From contig NC_018949.1 in NCBI RefSeq assembly GCF_000304475.1, forward strand, positions 1 through 64,000: a stretch of DNA of 64,000 bases, written 5' to 3'. The notes below the pieces were generated by a model that was given only the letters and a program-made list of their open reading frames with translations, did no database searches and was not told the DNA's origin. Shown one piece after another: positions 42,661 through 52,667 of the stretch. Positions within the stretch are counted from its first letter, which is position 1, and each line of letters begins with the position of its first letter. Origin of the DNA: Kazachstania africana CBS 2517 (taxonomy: Eukaryota > Ascomycota > Saccharomycetes > Saccharomycetales > Saccharomycetaceae). A program made the position numbers and the translations under genes.

Positions 42661-45306
42661 TCATGGAGGTCCTAGTATTATCACACCATTACGTTCATTT
42701 CTCGCATCTATGGAGTTTTGGCCCTTAGCAATCAGGACCTCTCTCAGCTTGTCGTGCAAATCAGATTCTGTGGATAATTGCTCCTCAAGGTCTTGGACGT
42801 TGATAAGTTCATTGCCCTCGTCTGCTTCGTCAATGTGCGACGTAATGGTTGGACTTGTAGGTGAAGTATCATAATTTTGATCCATAATAACCGAACTGTT
42901 ATTATTATCTGGGAATTGTGGTATGATATTACCATTACCATCATCAACATAAGTACCACCTCCAAGGATTTTTGAATACATTAATCTTGTTTCATTGAGT
43001 ACTTCCTCAGAATAGTATTTCCAACCGTCATCTTGTAATGTATCATAAATGGTTGGAGATATCAATTCTACCTTGTATAATTTAGAAAATTTCACAACTT
43101 CCTCAGCAATTAAGACTAGATGCCCCATATAGCCAAGGTTTGTATGTCTTTTATCATAAAATTCGTAAGAATCTTTATAAGCCTGAAGTATTAAGCTGTT
43201 AGTGATCTTGAAATCAACATTTTCTTCAGCAGATTTATCAGTGTATTTGAGGGAATCGTTAACATTGAATAATGAATAGACTAAGAATGAATTATATGAA
43301 AAATCCATTCTACCGTTGAAAATTTGCTGAACAATATCAAATATAACATTATGCCAAAAATTATTCCACGGGAATTTCATAAACATTGTCAAAACTTTTG
43401 GTATTATTCTATTGTCATATAGAGTAATCTTGTAAAAGTCACCTATAGTTGGTTTAGTCCTTAATTTTTTATTTTGATTATTATTAATGTATGGAATCTC
43501 AAAACTTTCATCTATTTCACTATCATCGCTTTCCGTTTCAGGAATGTTGTTATCTGAAAACTGACTTTGTTTTAACAGAAAATTATCATTATCATTAGTA
43601 TCATTATGAATGTCATTATTAACATCATTATTATTACTGGTATTAGTAGTTACATCATTTGTTGTGGTATCATCATTAGTTTCATTATCATTAATGACTA
43701 AACGCTTGAAATTAGTGGTTATAGTATTACTATCTTCATTATTGATAGAATTACTGTCATGGTTGAATCTATAATTTTTTCGAAATGCATCACGTTTACG
43801 TGCAATTCTTTCTGCCCTTTTGGAATTCATCGACCCCATATTTGAGCAATGTAGAAGTTCTGCAATAAGTTCGACAATTTTAAATCTTTCGAACCCTAGT
43901 GGTTCGAAGATTTCTCCTAATTGATTTTCTCTCAATTCATGCTTACGTGCTTCTTCAACAATTTTGAATAATTGAGGTAATTTCTCTGTAAAAGTCTTTA
44001 AAAGATAACCAAGATATATTGGATCTCTATCATTTGGTGGATTATTTTCTAGAGTGGTATTTAATAAGTTTATTTGATCATAATCTGAATTATTTTTCCG
44101 TATTAATTCGATAATAATTGAAACGGCCACGTTCAAAGCGTAACCTCTTTCATTAATCATAATATTGGATAGAGTCACTACGCATTTTTCACAGGCCAAT
44201 TCTCTAGTTAGATTATTGGGACCCACAGAAATGTCATCAATTGGAGCATTTGCAGAAATTGCTATTAATGCCTTGAGAAAATCACCAGCACATGCCTGAA
44301 TGTGCCAGGAATAATTTTTGTTATTTAATAAACCTAAACATTTAGAAATTAAATCTTGTTTTGACAAGAGATCTATTATTCCAGTTGAAAATTCACATTT
44401 ATCGGTGCCAATTATTTTCAATAAAAATTCCATCAGTAAAGAAATATCAATATGTCTGACCATGTCATCAACGAGGGTCTCTTGAGTTGATACAAAATTT
44501 AAAAAGTCTTCAGGTTTTGAAAATAATAAATTGGAGCCAATCTTTAAAAAGATTGATACTAAAGGTGAACTTTCTGAATTGAAATTTGGATGTCTAATTA
44601 AAGACCAAATTTTACCTAAGTAATGAGAATCTTTTACTAGCGTTTCACTTATTAACCATATATCTATGGCGAATATTTCAGAAATAATAGTAGCCCTACT
44701 CAAAACATTATTTTTGTTTTCATCTTGACTATTTATGTCATTAGAACCTAAGGAGTCTAATGCGATCAGCATGTGGTCAATTAAATATGCATAATTTAAA
44801 ATTTTCACACCATTGTCAAAGATGTACCCATAACAGAAAAAATCTAATAGTTTATCATTTTGTCTAGTGAGTTCATTCAATAGTTCATTTTCTCCTAGAA
44901 GCCTTTCGATGAAAGAGGCATTCAAATCATTTTTTGTATATGTATTCATTGGAACAGTTGTTAAGCTCAATACGTTTTCCAGTGATGATGACCCACTGGA
45001 AGTACTAGACCCCGAGTGGTCGTTCGAGGACCTTTCTGAGGGTAATGATAGTTCACTAGAACTTGGATTTGACTGCAACTCCAAATTCAGTGTATTATTA
45101 CTTTCTTCGTCGTTTACAATCACATCATCTGACTTTGCATTCAGAACGCAAGGACCACTCTTAGACTCATTTGAGTTGCTTCGTATTGTATCCTCCGATT
45201 CATCGGTATGCAAATGCTCCAAAGCATGGAAAATTTCGAAATATTCATCCAGAATCTTATTTATACCAGAACTATTTAAAGATTGTCCAAATGGCCACAT
45301 TGACAT
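42661..45306 (-). CDS. SAP155: Sit4-associated protein, SAP155/SAP4 type
   Basis: SAP proteins bind the PP6-type phosphatase Sit4 and steer it in G1/S control, TOR signalling and traffic. The start MSMWPFGQSLNSSGINKILDEYF matches the conserved SAP N-terminus; it begins at the ATG at 45306. Five upstream codons are open but start with GTG and are not used here. The 881 residues lie between Sap4 (818) and Sap155 (1002). Acidic and Asn-rich low-complexity inserts (about 495-605) and the conserved SAP core (about 120-480 and 620-760) are visible. The OSW7/SHE10-type gene beside it fits both YFR040W-YFR039C and YGL229C-YGL228W. ERJ5 on the other side favours SAP155. Confidence 0.9.
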   Translation of the reverse strand: MSMWPFGQSLNSSGINKILDEYFEIFHALEHLHTDESEDTIRSNSNESKSGPCVLNAKSDDVIVNDEESNNTLNLELQSNPSSSELSLPSERSSNDHSGSSTSSGSSSLENVLSLTTVPMNTYTKNDLNASFIERLLGENELLNELTRQNDKLLDFFCYGYIFDNGVKILNYAYLIDHMLIALDSLGSNDINSQDENKNNVLSRATIISEIFAIDIWLISETLVKDSHYLGKIWSLIRHPNFNSESSPLVSIFLKIGSNLLFSKPEDFLNFVSTQETLVDDMVRHIDISLLMEFLLKIIGTDKCEFSTGIIDLLSKQDLISKCLGLLNNKNYSWHIQACAGDFLKALIAISANAPIDDISVGPNNLTRELACEKCVVTLSNIMINERGYALNVAVSIIIELIRKNNSDYDQINLLNTTLENNPPNDRDPIYLGYLLKTFTEKLPQLFKIVEEARKHELRENQLGEIFEPLGFERFKIVELIAELLHCSNMGSMNSKRAERIARKRDAFRKNYRFNHDSNSINNEDSNTITTNFKRLVINDNETNDDTTTNDVTTNTSNNNDVNNDIHNDTNDNDNFLLKQSQFSDNNIPETESDDSEIDESFEIPYINNNQNKKLRTKPTIGDFYKITLYDNRIIPKVLTMFMKFPWNNFWHNVIFDIVQQIFNGRMDFSYNSFLVYSLFNVNDSLKYTDKSAEENVDFKITNSLILQAYKDSYEFYDKRHTNLGYMGHLVLIAEEVVKFSKLYKVELISPTIYDTLQDDGWKYYSEEVLNETRLMYSKILGGGTYVDDGNGNIIPQFPDNNNSSVIMDQNYDTSPTSPTITSHIDEADEGNELINVQDLEEQLSTESDLHDKLREVLIAKGQNSIDARNERNGVIILGPP

Positions 45307-45784
45307 AGTAGCACAGGTCACTTTTTATACAGAAACTCGGATCAAAGTATTAATTGGAAAGCCACTCAATTCTCCAAAGTGACAAAAACGATATTTCTAA
45401 TTCGGAGAGACGTGTATTACTATTTACTTTTCTCTTGATGGCTCCTCAAACGTAGTAATCGACAGGATTTGAACGTAAAACAGCAAATGAAATTAGCAAC
45501 AGGAAGGGAATTATATGATATGAGAACGAATCAGAACTTTTCCCACTGTTTATACACTTCGTTCTCACACAAAATTTTCTAGATATCTGTGATCTAGTTT
45601 TGCTCAGCTTATTAGTCAAACGATGTTGCCTCTCTTCAAATCTGTCTTACTTTTGCACAGAGAAAAAAAAAGCCGGAAACCAGACCATGCGGGTAACAGC
45701 ATCGAGATTTATTGAATTTCTGCAAACGTTTTTATATCTAATTAGTCAGTTAGTGGCAAGTCAGGGACAGAGAAAGAACCAGAA
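45307..45784. other. Divergent SAP/OSW7 promoter region
   Basis: 478 bases shared by two divergent genes, with a Reb1-type CGGGTAA at 45690-45696, 89 bases before the second gene. A short plus-strand frame of about 60 codons looks random. Confidence 0.55.
45690..45696 (+). promoter_or_regulatory. Reb1-type site upstream of OSW7/SHE10 gene
   Basis: CGGGTAA followed by C, 89 bases before the ATG at 45785. Confidence 0.45.
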
Positions 45785-47350
45785 ATGAGGCTGCATGCTA
45801 AGTTATTGATGGGTGCAGCAACGCTGCTGCTAATATGTCTGCACTACTATGGGATTTTATTCCATTTCGGTAGTGTTTCTGGTGGTGGAGAGATCAATAA
45901 GTCGATTGTGGTGTTACAACAGGCTTTTCAACCTATGAATGAGATGTTATTGACTGCGTCATATACGATTAACGAGTTAGTGATGAGAAACATGAACGGT
46001 ATCTTAAATTGTGTGGCGAAAGCTGGCTACGCCCGCGAGCTACTCTATAAGATTCGTGACCATTTGATAAAGTTCTTACACTTGAACACGTTTTGTCACA
46101 AATGTGAGAAATGGCTGGGACCTATATTGAACCATTTGAGAATATTGATACATTTCTTGAAACCTTATACGCAGCGGGCCCAGCGTGTAATCACTGCCAA
46201 TTTCTTGGAATTAAAATCAAAATTCAATTTCAGTAATGATGACGATGCAACAAGTGATCCCATGGATAATGGAAATGACATATTTGATCATATTGATAGT
46301 GCTATGAAGGAAAACAAGCTTCGAGTAGAATTTGAATCTGAAGAGGATGATGAGGACGAAGATGATAACGAGAGGAAACGGGATAAGGATTCTATCCCAG
46401 ATTCATTGACGACACTACCTTCCATACTGAATTATGACATGCTGCTAGAGTCTGGTCGTCAGAGCTCTTTTCTTGAGAGCGAGGTTGCTCTAACGGAGGA
46501 GGAAGAAACATCTCTTCTGGAAAGCGAATTCGATGCATGGATGAAAGCCATACAGAATAAATTGGACAAGATTATAATATTGTTAAATAATGAAGTGGAT
46601 GAGTTTACTGAATTTAAAGCAAACGAATTTGAAGAAAGTTACGAATCCATGCAGGATAAATTCCTAGAAGCTGTTAAGTTGCAAGTAAATACTATAAATC
46701 AGTCCATTGAAAATATCAACTGTATAACCAAAACTAATCCAGAAACCAACGAATTGGAATATTATGATATTACAGGCACTCAAAGATTGAAAAGGTACAT
46801 TTCAAGGCCGATGATGACGAGTTATTTCCAAAACACCTTCGATATCATTGAATCCTTCAAACAAGACGCATTGGCTCATATGTCAGATTTTGTGACTGAG
46901 ATAAAATTGGAGAGTGAAAAGGTCCATCAAGATGATGTAGCGATGTATGAAGAATGGGGGGATATAATGGTAAGCGAGTGGTCCAAGAGACTGGCTTATA
47001 TCGACATTGTCATGCCAAAAACCGAGGAGATCCTGGTCTCGAAATGGAGGAACTACATGAATTTGAAGGGGAAAGTGATTGCGAAGCGAGATGAACTTCT
47101 TCAAGAGACTATAGATTTAACTAGAGCCAACAATTTCGTATCAGCTATAGAGGCCAAGATTCAAGATTTGATTAAAAAAGTAAAAGGACAAATGGATGAG
47201 CTATCGAACCAGGCCAATGAGGCATTCCTAATACGTGAAGATAGAGAAATCAGAGAATCAAAATTCGGTTTTGCAATTGATAATGAGGCAAACATAGCTG
47301 ACTATGGTGACGCTATCGATACAGGTGGCGTGGGCCAAGAACTGTTGTAA
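45785..47350 (+). CDS. OSW7: Osw7/She10-family spore wall protein
   Basis: Osw7 (YFR039C) and She10 (YGL228W) are paralogues with a partly redundant role in outer spore wall assembly. The 521 residues fall close to Osw7 (510) and below She10 (577). An N-terminal signal or anchor segment (about 7-27) is followed by helical, cysteine-containing sequence (HLNTFCHKCEKWLGP), an acidic spacer (about 190-205) and long coiled-coil-like helices (about 255-500). Which paralogue it represents cannot be decided alone; the adjacent SAP gene poses the same question. The stop is followed by the junction to the YER block. Confidence 0.85.
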   Translation: MRLHAKLLMGAATLLLICLHYYGILFHFGSVSGGGEINKSIVVLQQAFQPMNEMLLTASYTINELVMRNMNGILNCVAKAGYARELLYKIRDHLIKFLHLNTFCHKCEKWLGPILNHLRILIHFLKPYTQRAQRVITANFLELKSKFNFSNDDDATSDPMDNGNDIFDHIDSAMKENKLRVEFESEEDDEDEDDNERKRDKDSIPDSLTTLPSILNYDMLLESGRQSSFLESEVALTEEEETSLLESEFDAWMKAIQNKLDKIIILLNNEVDEFTEFKANEFEESYESMQDKFLEAVKLQVNTINQSIENINCITKTNPETNELEYYDITGTQRLKRYISRPMMTSYFQNTFDIIESFKQDALAHMSDFVTEIKLESEKVHQDDVAMYEEWGDIMVSEWSKRLAYIDIVMPKTEEILVSKWRNYMNLKGKVIAKRDELLQETIDLTRANNFVSAIEAKIQDLIKKVKGQMDELSNQANEAFLIREDREIRESKFGFAIDNEANIADYGDAIDTGGVGQELL

Positions 47351-47475
47351 CGGGGGGAAACATATATAAATAAATAATAGCTATGTAACGAATGAACACT
47401 TTTATATTTTTCTTAAGAGATACATCTCATCAGTTTCAAGAAATTAAAGGTAAATCTGGTGGGAAATAGTGGGAG

Positions 47476-47481
47476 CACGTG
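47476..47481. promoter_or_regulatory. E-box CACGTG upstream of SAH1
   Basis: CACGTG preceded by G, about 630 bases before SAH1. Cbf1 with Met4 drives sulfur genes from such sites; the distance is large, so relevance is uncertain. Confidence 0.3.
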
Positions 47482-48021
47482 TGATATGGTCACTACCAGT
47501 TGACCTTTCATGACAGGATCATGCTAACGTTAAATAAATGTTCCATTGGCTCTAACCGATAATCTGACAATGCGACGTTTATTCGTTTAGCCAGTCTTGG
47601 CACGGCCGATACAACTCACCACCACACTGGAAGACCACATTAACATGGCATATACAACAAGAGCAAGGTACCCGGAGTTGCCAGCATGGGTAAACCATCA
47701 TGGTGAATTATATAGGCATCAGACTACAAATACACATATAAGTAATGTCCAAATATCGTCCAAAATCGCTCGTTTTTCTCCCAAATTCATCGCTGAAAAC
47801 TCCACGAGTCATCTAACTACTCCCACCACCAACCACGCTCGTCACTATAGGCCCTCCCACAGCCATTTGGCATGCCATCTGGCACCACTACGTTGCTTTT
47901 TTGGCAGGGCATCGAGGGCTCGAGAAATGTGATTATAGGCATCACCGCAGAGAAATGGCCGTACAGACGGCGCCAGTGAAGAAAAAGAAAATTTTTCAAA
48001 CGTCCTCGAGAGTGTTTTTGG

Positions 48022-48029
48022 TATATAAA
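48022..48029 (+). promoter_or_regulatory. SAH1 TATA box
   Basis: TATATAAA 81-88 bases before the ATG, as expected for a strongly expressed gene. Confidence 0.55.
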
Positions 48030-48109
48030 GATGGGATACATTTAAGAAAAAACTTTTCAGTCGAACTATTAATCACTTACTTGAAAGAGTTGATTACGCT
48101 TGTTACATA

Positions 48110-49459
48110 ATGTCTGCTCCAGCCCAAAACTATAAAATTGCCGATATCTCTTTAGCTGCCTTCGGTAGAAAGGAAATCGAATTAGCTGAACATGAAATGC
48201 CAGGTTTAATGGCTATCAGAGATGCTTACGCCTCCGTCCAACCATTAAAGGGTGCTAGAATCGCTGGTTGTTTACACATGACCATCCAGACTGCTGTTTT
48301 AATTGAAACTTTAGTTGCTTTAGGTGCTGAAGTCACTTGGACTTCCTGTAACATTTACTCTACCCAAGACCATGCTGCTGCTGCCATTGCTGCTTCTGGT
48401 GTCCCAGTCTTTGCTTGGAAGGGTGAAACCGAAGAAGAATACTTATGGTGTATTGAACAGCAATTATTCGCCTTCAAAGATGGTAAGAAATTGAACTTAA
48501 TCTTAGATGATGGTGGTGATTTAACTTCTTTAGTTCACGAAAAATACCCAGAAATGCTAGAAGACTGTTTCGGTTTATCTGAAGAAACCACCACTGGTGT
48601 CCACCACTTATACAGAATGATGAGAGAAGGTAAGTTAAAGGTCCCAGCCATTAACGTTAACGACTCCGTCACCAAATCTAAATTCGACAACTTATACGGT
48701 TGTAGAGAATCTTTAATCGATGGTATCAAGAGAGCCACCGATGTTATGTTGGCTGGTAAGGTCGCCGTCGTTGCTGGTTACGGTGATGTCGGTAAGGGTT
48801 GTGCTGCTGCTTTAAGAGGAATGGGTTCCCGTGTCCTTGTCACTGAAATTGATCCAATTAACGCTTTACAAGCCGCTATGGAAGGTTACCAAGTCATTAC
48901 CATGGAAGAAGCTGCTTCCGTCGGTCAAGTATTCGTTACCACCACCGGTTGTAGAGATATCATCAGAGGTGAACACTTCGCCAAGATGCCAGAAGACGCT
49001 ATCGTCTGTAACATTGGTCATTTCGATATCGAAATTGATGTCGCTTGGTTAAAGGCTAACGCCAAGGAATGTATCAACATCAAACCACAAGTTGACCGTT
49101 ACTTATTAGACTCTGGTAGACACGTTATCCTATTAGCTAACGGTAGATTAGTCAACTTAGGTTGTGCCACTGGTCACTCTTCTTTCGTTATGTCCTGTTC
49201 TTTCTCCAATCAAGTCTTAGCTCAAATTGCTTTATTCAAGGCTGATGACAAAGAATTCAGAGAAAGACACATTGAATTCCAAAAGACTGGTCCATTCAGC
49301 ACTGGTGTTCACGTCTTACCAAAGATCTTAGACGAAGCTGTCGCCAAGTTCCATCTTGCTAAATTAGGTGTTCAATTAACTAGATTATCTGACGTTCAAT
49401 CCGAATACTTAGGTATTCCACAAGAAGGTCCATTCAAGGCTGACCACTACAGATACTGA
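48110..49459 (+). CDS. SAH1: S-adenosyl-L-homocysteine hydrolase
   Basis: Sah1 (YER043C) splits S-adenosylhomocysteine into adenosine and homocysteine, keeping methyltransferases free of product inhibition. The 449 residues are the exact S. cerevisiae length. The start [24 protein letters not shown] is conserved. DDGGDLT, the NAD-binding [10 protein letters not shown] (about 222-231) and the C-terminal KADHYRY signature are all present. Leucine is almost always TTA, with GGT, GCT, GTC and AGA elsewhere, a signature of very high expression in this species. It is divergent from nothing nearby; MXR1 converges downstream, as YER043C-YER042W. Confidence 0.98.
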   Translation: MSAPAQNYKIADISLAAFGRKEIELAEHEMPGLMAIRDAYASVQPLKGARIAGCLHMTIQTAVLIETLVALGAEVTWTSCNIYSTQDHAAAAIAASGVPVFAWKGETEEEYLWCIEQQLFAFKDGKKLNLILDDGGDLTSLVHEKYPEMLEDCFGLSEETTTGVHHLYRMMREGKLKVPAINVNDSVTKSKFDNLYGCRESLIDGIKRATDVMLAGKVAVVAGYGDVGKGCAAALRGMGSRVLVTEIDPINALQAAMEGYQVITMEEAASVGQVFVTTTGCRDIIRGEHFAKMPEDAIVCNIGHFDIEIDVAWLKANAKECINIKPQVDRYLLDSGRHVILLANGRLVNLGCATGHSSFVMSCSFSNQVLAQIALFKADDKEFRERHIEFQKTGPFSTGVHVLPKILDEAVAKFHLAKLGVQLTRLSDVQSEYLGIPQEGPFKADHYRY

Positions 49460-49716
49460 TTTATTTAACATTCTCAACTTTTGTCCTTTTTTTAAAATCA
49501 GAACTTCTTGTAAAAATGTCTTTATAGCACTCAACGGTTATAAGATTTTTAATGAATAATATTATTTTAATGGGTTTTTTGTTTACAAAAATTGATATTT
49601 GATCTACATATTATCTTATGCATTAGATATTACATGTAAACGATTGGTATATATATTATTATAAAAAAACTTCCCTCAACGGTATAAAATATTTGTAATT
49701 ATTTTGATTATATACT

Positions 49717-50274
49717 CTAAATATCTCTTAAATAATGTGTAGGACAAGCGTATCCTTCAGGATTCTTGTCCAAGTAAATTTGGTGGTATTCTTCAGCGTC
49801 GTAATAGTTGTGAATTGGTTCAATTTGAGTAGAAATCTTGTTCCCCCATTTTGGTTCCCAATCATTTTTCAATTTATGTAGTTCATTCAAATCACTTTGG
49901 GAATGAGCATATAAGGCGCTACGGTACTGTGTACCAATATCTGGTCCCTGTACATTTAAAGTTGTTGGATCATGGATTCTGAAAAAGAAATCAACCAGTT
50001 CCTTTAAAGTTATCACTGTTGGATTGTATGAAATTTGTAATACTTCAGCAAAGTTTGTGTCACCCTTGCAGACTCTCTTGTACGAAACAGATGATTCTTG
50101 ATCCTTTGAGTCTTCAATACCATTGGCAAAACCAACCTTACAGTCGATAATTCTATCACCAAGGTGTTTTCTATACATGTGTTCGGTACCCCAAAAGCAA
50201 CCGGCTGCGACAGTAATCAGCCTGTCTGTTTGAGGATTGTACTTTATAGTCTTGGAAACAATATTAGAAGTCAT
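49717..50274 (-). CDS. MXR1: Peptide methionine-S-sulfoxide reductase
   Basis: Mxr1 (YER042W, MsrA) reduces methionine-S-sulfoxide, free or in proteins, using thioredoxin. The 185 residues match the usual 184. The catalytic GCFWGTEH (Cys26) is followed by the conserved GFANG, GTQYRSALY and EPIHNYYDAEEYHQIYLDKNP blocks. A C-terminal cysteine in GYACPTHY is in place for resolving the sulfenic acid. It converges with SAH1 and lies 232 bases downstream of YEN1 on the same strand. Confidence 0.97.
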   Translation of the reverse strand: MTSNIVSKTIKYNPQTDRLITVAAGCFWGTEHMYRKHLGDRIIDCKVGFANGIEDSKDQESSVSYKRVCKGDTNFAEVLQISYNPTVITLKELVDFFFRIHDPTTLNVQGPDIGTQYRSALYAHSQSDLNELHKLKNDWEPKWGNKISTQIEPIHNYYDAEEYHQIYLDKNPEGYACPTHYLRDI

Positions 50275-50506
50275 TATGTGTGGTTATTTACGTTTTTATC
50301 AGTCTATGATGTACCTTCCCCCTCAGTACTCACCTTTCAATCCTCGTCCTTTTATACTTCATCTGGCTTCATTGCTCATCGCACTCGCATTACACAGTTT
50401 TGCATTTTTTTCTTTTTTTTTCCATTCACAGTTAAAGCAGATTTAGTATTGCATAACACAGTGCTAGAAACTACAGGAATATATGATGAATTATATGTGG
50501 ATAAGA

Positions 50507-52534
50507 CTAGTCAAACTCCCAGTCTGAGCCAGTATTCATGGAGGAACTTTCCGTGTCGTTGAGGTACTCGCTGGTAAAGTCAATGGCATTGGATGTAAGC
50601 TCACCGTATATATTACCCGGTTGTTGTTGCTGCTGTGACGACTCCAATGAGACATTCGGATCTACCGTGGCATCAGAAACAGTGACCAAAGGTTCTTCTG
50701 AAGCGTTATCATCTTCTTTAAAGGAGCATTGCTTCTTCAATAGCGGTATTCCCTTGCTCAATGGCGACACCGTCGGTTTCTCGAAGGGCCCCATGGGTCT
50801 TTTTTGAGGAGATCTGTTCGAGAGTGGATTATTGGTAATAATGTTTTCTTCCAAGATCATCAGAGAATCTTCTTCTTCAGTGTCATTTTGTTCTTCATCT
50901 TCTTCATCCGCTTCAACAAACAATCTCCTCTTAATTGATTGTAGAGGTGGCGCCGGTTGCAATTTCAAACTCTGAAGTTCCCTTTTCATTGGAGTAGCAT
51001 GTTTCTTGAGAAATGCATCCAAATTGTTCTTCTGCTTGTAATTACTTAGCCGTTTCTTTGGTGATATTCTTGACAACTTCAATTTTTTGTTTTTCTCTTC
51101 CTCTTTCCTCTCTTCATCTTGTCTTCTTTGGAAATCCCTCACCAGACTGTGTGTAGGAGGTATACACACTTTCGGTACCCACATAGAGAATTTATATTCA
51201 TAAATATCAATTTGTCGTTTGCTTGGACTTCTTGTGGGGCTAGGGCTCCTATTTTTACTCACTTTTTGAGACGGAGACACTCCAGGAAGGAAAGTATTAT
51301 ATCGAACTTTCCAATAGGGAATCGCCAATTTTATGTTATTATTTACGTAGTTCACTTTCTCTTCAGTGATTTTCAGAAGTTTATTCTTCATAAAATCCAT
51401 TTTGCCTTCTTCATTGACTAGAAATTTGACTAAAAACATTTCGTGTACTAAAGAGTGGAACCATTTATCAAAATCAGTAATACTTGGCATTTTCAATTGT
51501 TCCAAGCAGGTTTTCAATTCAAAGAAATCGATCTTTTCATAAATTTTACTGTCTTTAATGTTTGAGAACATTTCCTTACACAGAAGTCTCTTGTCAAAGT
51601 TAGTGTCCAACAATGGATGGAAGTAATACGAAACAATTTCTACAGCTGGCCAACCTTCAAAATTATCCCTTTCTGCACTCAGTAAGGTCTTTGAATAATT
51701 CCTGCCAAATAGCTCAACTGAATTTTTCTGACAATATGCAAATAAATCTTTTTGAAATTTTATATATTTACTGGTTTTCGTACTGTCATTTGAACGGGTA
51801 TTGCTGAATATATTATAGAACCGCATTGCAAAATCAGGATTAGTCAATTGGACAATTTTGAGACACTTGTCCTTCCCCAGACCTTTGACACCTTGGTTAT
51901 AATCTGCTCCTAGTAGTACACTATAGAAAAGTAACCTTTCTCGATTCAGCATTTTATGCTTCCTTGTTAATTCGTCATAGTCAACAAAAGTGATAAGATT
52001 TTCATGATTTTTCTCATTTGTATCTCCATTGACATTAGTTACTCCAATATCATTAACAAACCTTGAATAATTTTTCAAAACCTTCATCCCACCAAATAAA
52101 AGTACATCAGAATCATTACTCCAAACGTAGTCTAATTGATCATTTAACTGTTTCGTAACCCAACAACAGTAAGCTTCTCCTTCCCCAATTGCTGTTACAT
52201 ATGATATGTGGAAGAGGTTCAAGAGTGATTTGATCAAATTCATGAACTCTGGTTCATAATCACCCCCATATCCCGCATTTCTCACCTTAGTGGGTTTAAC
52301 ATGTCCATCAAAAATCAGGAGGAAGAAGGCATTTAGACTTATCAACTCTCTCAGTCGTGATATCAAGTTTAAATAGGCTTTCCCATAATTAGCACTTTCA
52401 TTAAAGAATCCGCATTCGAACAAAATATGATAAGCATCTACCGCAACTTTAACTCTCGGTATAATGGTCTTAAACGTGACTCTCTCAACAGAGTTAGTCT
52501 GTTTAACTAGCTCCCAGATCTGTGGTACTCCCAT
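50507..52534 (-). CDS. YEN1: Holliday junction resolvase Yen1
   Basis: Yen1 (YER041W) is a Rad2/XPG-family nuclease that resolves Holliday junctions late in mitosis. The 675 residues compare with 759 in S. cerevisiae. The N-domain starts MGVPQIWELVK; acidic active-site motifs include VDAYHILFE, IFDGHVKP, GEGEAYCCW and SNDSDVLLFGG, and the I-domain continues to LGADYNQGVKGLGKDK, the helix-hairpin-helix entry. The C-terminal third is low-complexity with many Ser-Pro and Thr-Pro sites (for example SPSQKVSKNRSPSPTRSPS), as known for the Cdk and Cdc14 control of Yen1, and basic stretches that can act as nuclear signals. Confidence 0.95.
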   Translation of the reverse strand: MGVPQIWELVKQTNSVERVTFKTIIPRVKVAVDAYHILFECGFFNESANYGKAYLNLISRLRELISLNAFFLLIFDGHVKPTKVRNAGYGGDYEPEFMNLIKSLLNLFHISYVTAIGEGEAYCCWVTKQLNDQLDYVWSNDSDVLLFGGMKVLKNYSRFVNDIGVTNVNGDTNEKNHENLITFVDYDELTRKHKMLNRERLLFYSVLLGADYNQGVKGLGKDKCLKIVQLTNPDFAMRFYNIFSNTRSNDSTKTSKYIKFQKDLFAYCQKNSVELFGRNYSKTLLSAERDNFEGWPAVEIVSYYFHPLLDTNFDKRLLCKEMFSNIKDSKIYEKIDFFELKTCLEQLKMPSITDFDKWFHSLVHEMFLVKFLVNEEGKMDFMKNKLLKITEEKVNYVNNNIKLAIPYWKVRYNTFLPGVSPSQKVSKNRSPSPTRSPSKRQIDIYEYKFSMWVPKVCIPPTHSLVRDFQRRQDEERKEEEKNKKLKLSRISPKKRLSNYKQKNNLDAFLKKHATPMKRELQSLKLQPAPPLQSIKRRLFVEADEEDEEQNDTEEEDSLMILEENIITNNPLSNRSPQKRPMGPFEKPTVSPLSKGIPLLKKQCSFKEDDNASEEPLVTVSDATVDPNVSLESSQQQQQPGNIYGELTSNAIDFTSEYLNDTESSSMNTGSDWEFD

Positions 52535-52667
52535 ATCATTTCGTTGGTTCTTCTCATATTGTAACGTATTTTTTCACTTCTTAGCGCAAAGAAAATTTCG
52601 CATCGTGTTTTATACTTTTATGTATCAGTAAATATATCTTTATTAATGGTTGTTATGTATGAATATG

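Larger units (their letters stand above)
47351..48109. other. SAH1 upstream region at a synteny junction
   Basis: 759 bases between the YFR/YGL block and the YER block. GCACGTG at 47475-47481 carries the Cbf1/Pho4 E-box, a usual input for sulfur-amino-acid genes, and TATATAAA lies at 48022-48029, 81-88 bases before the SAH1 ATG. One plus-strand frame of about 95 codons from an ATG at 47645 has no recognisable content. Confidence 0.5.

Noticed and set aside
45471..45480. GGATTTGAAC, a sequence common at tRNA 3' ends in reverse
   Set aside because: No acceptor or anticodon arm is present around it.
47597..47932. 111-codon frame upstream of SAH1
   Set aside because: It opens with a TTG, has its first ATG 16 codons later, and has Thr/His-rich random composition inside the SAH1 promoter.
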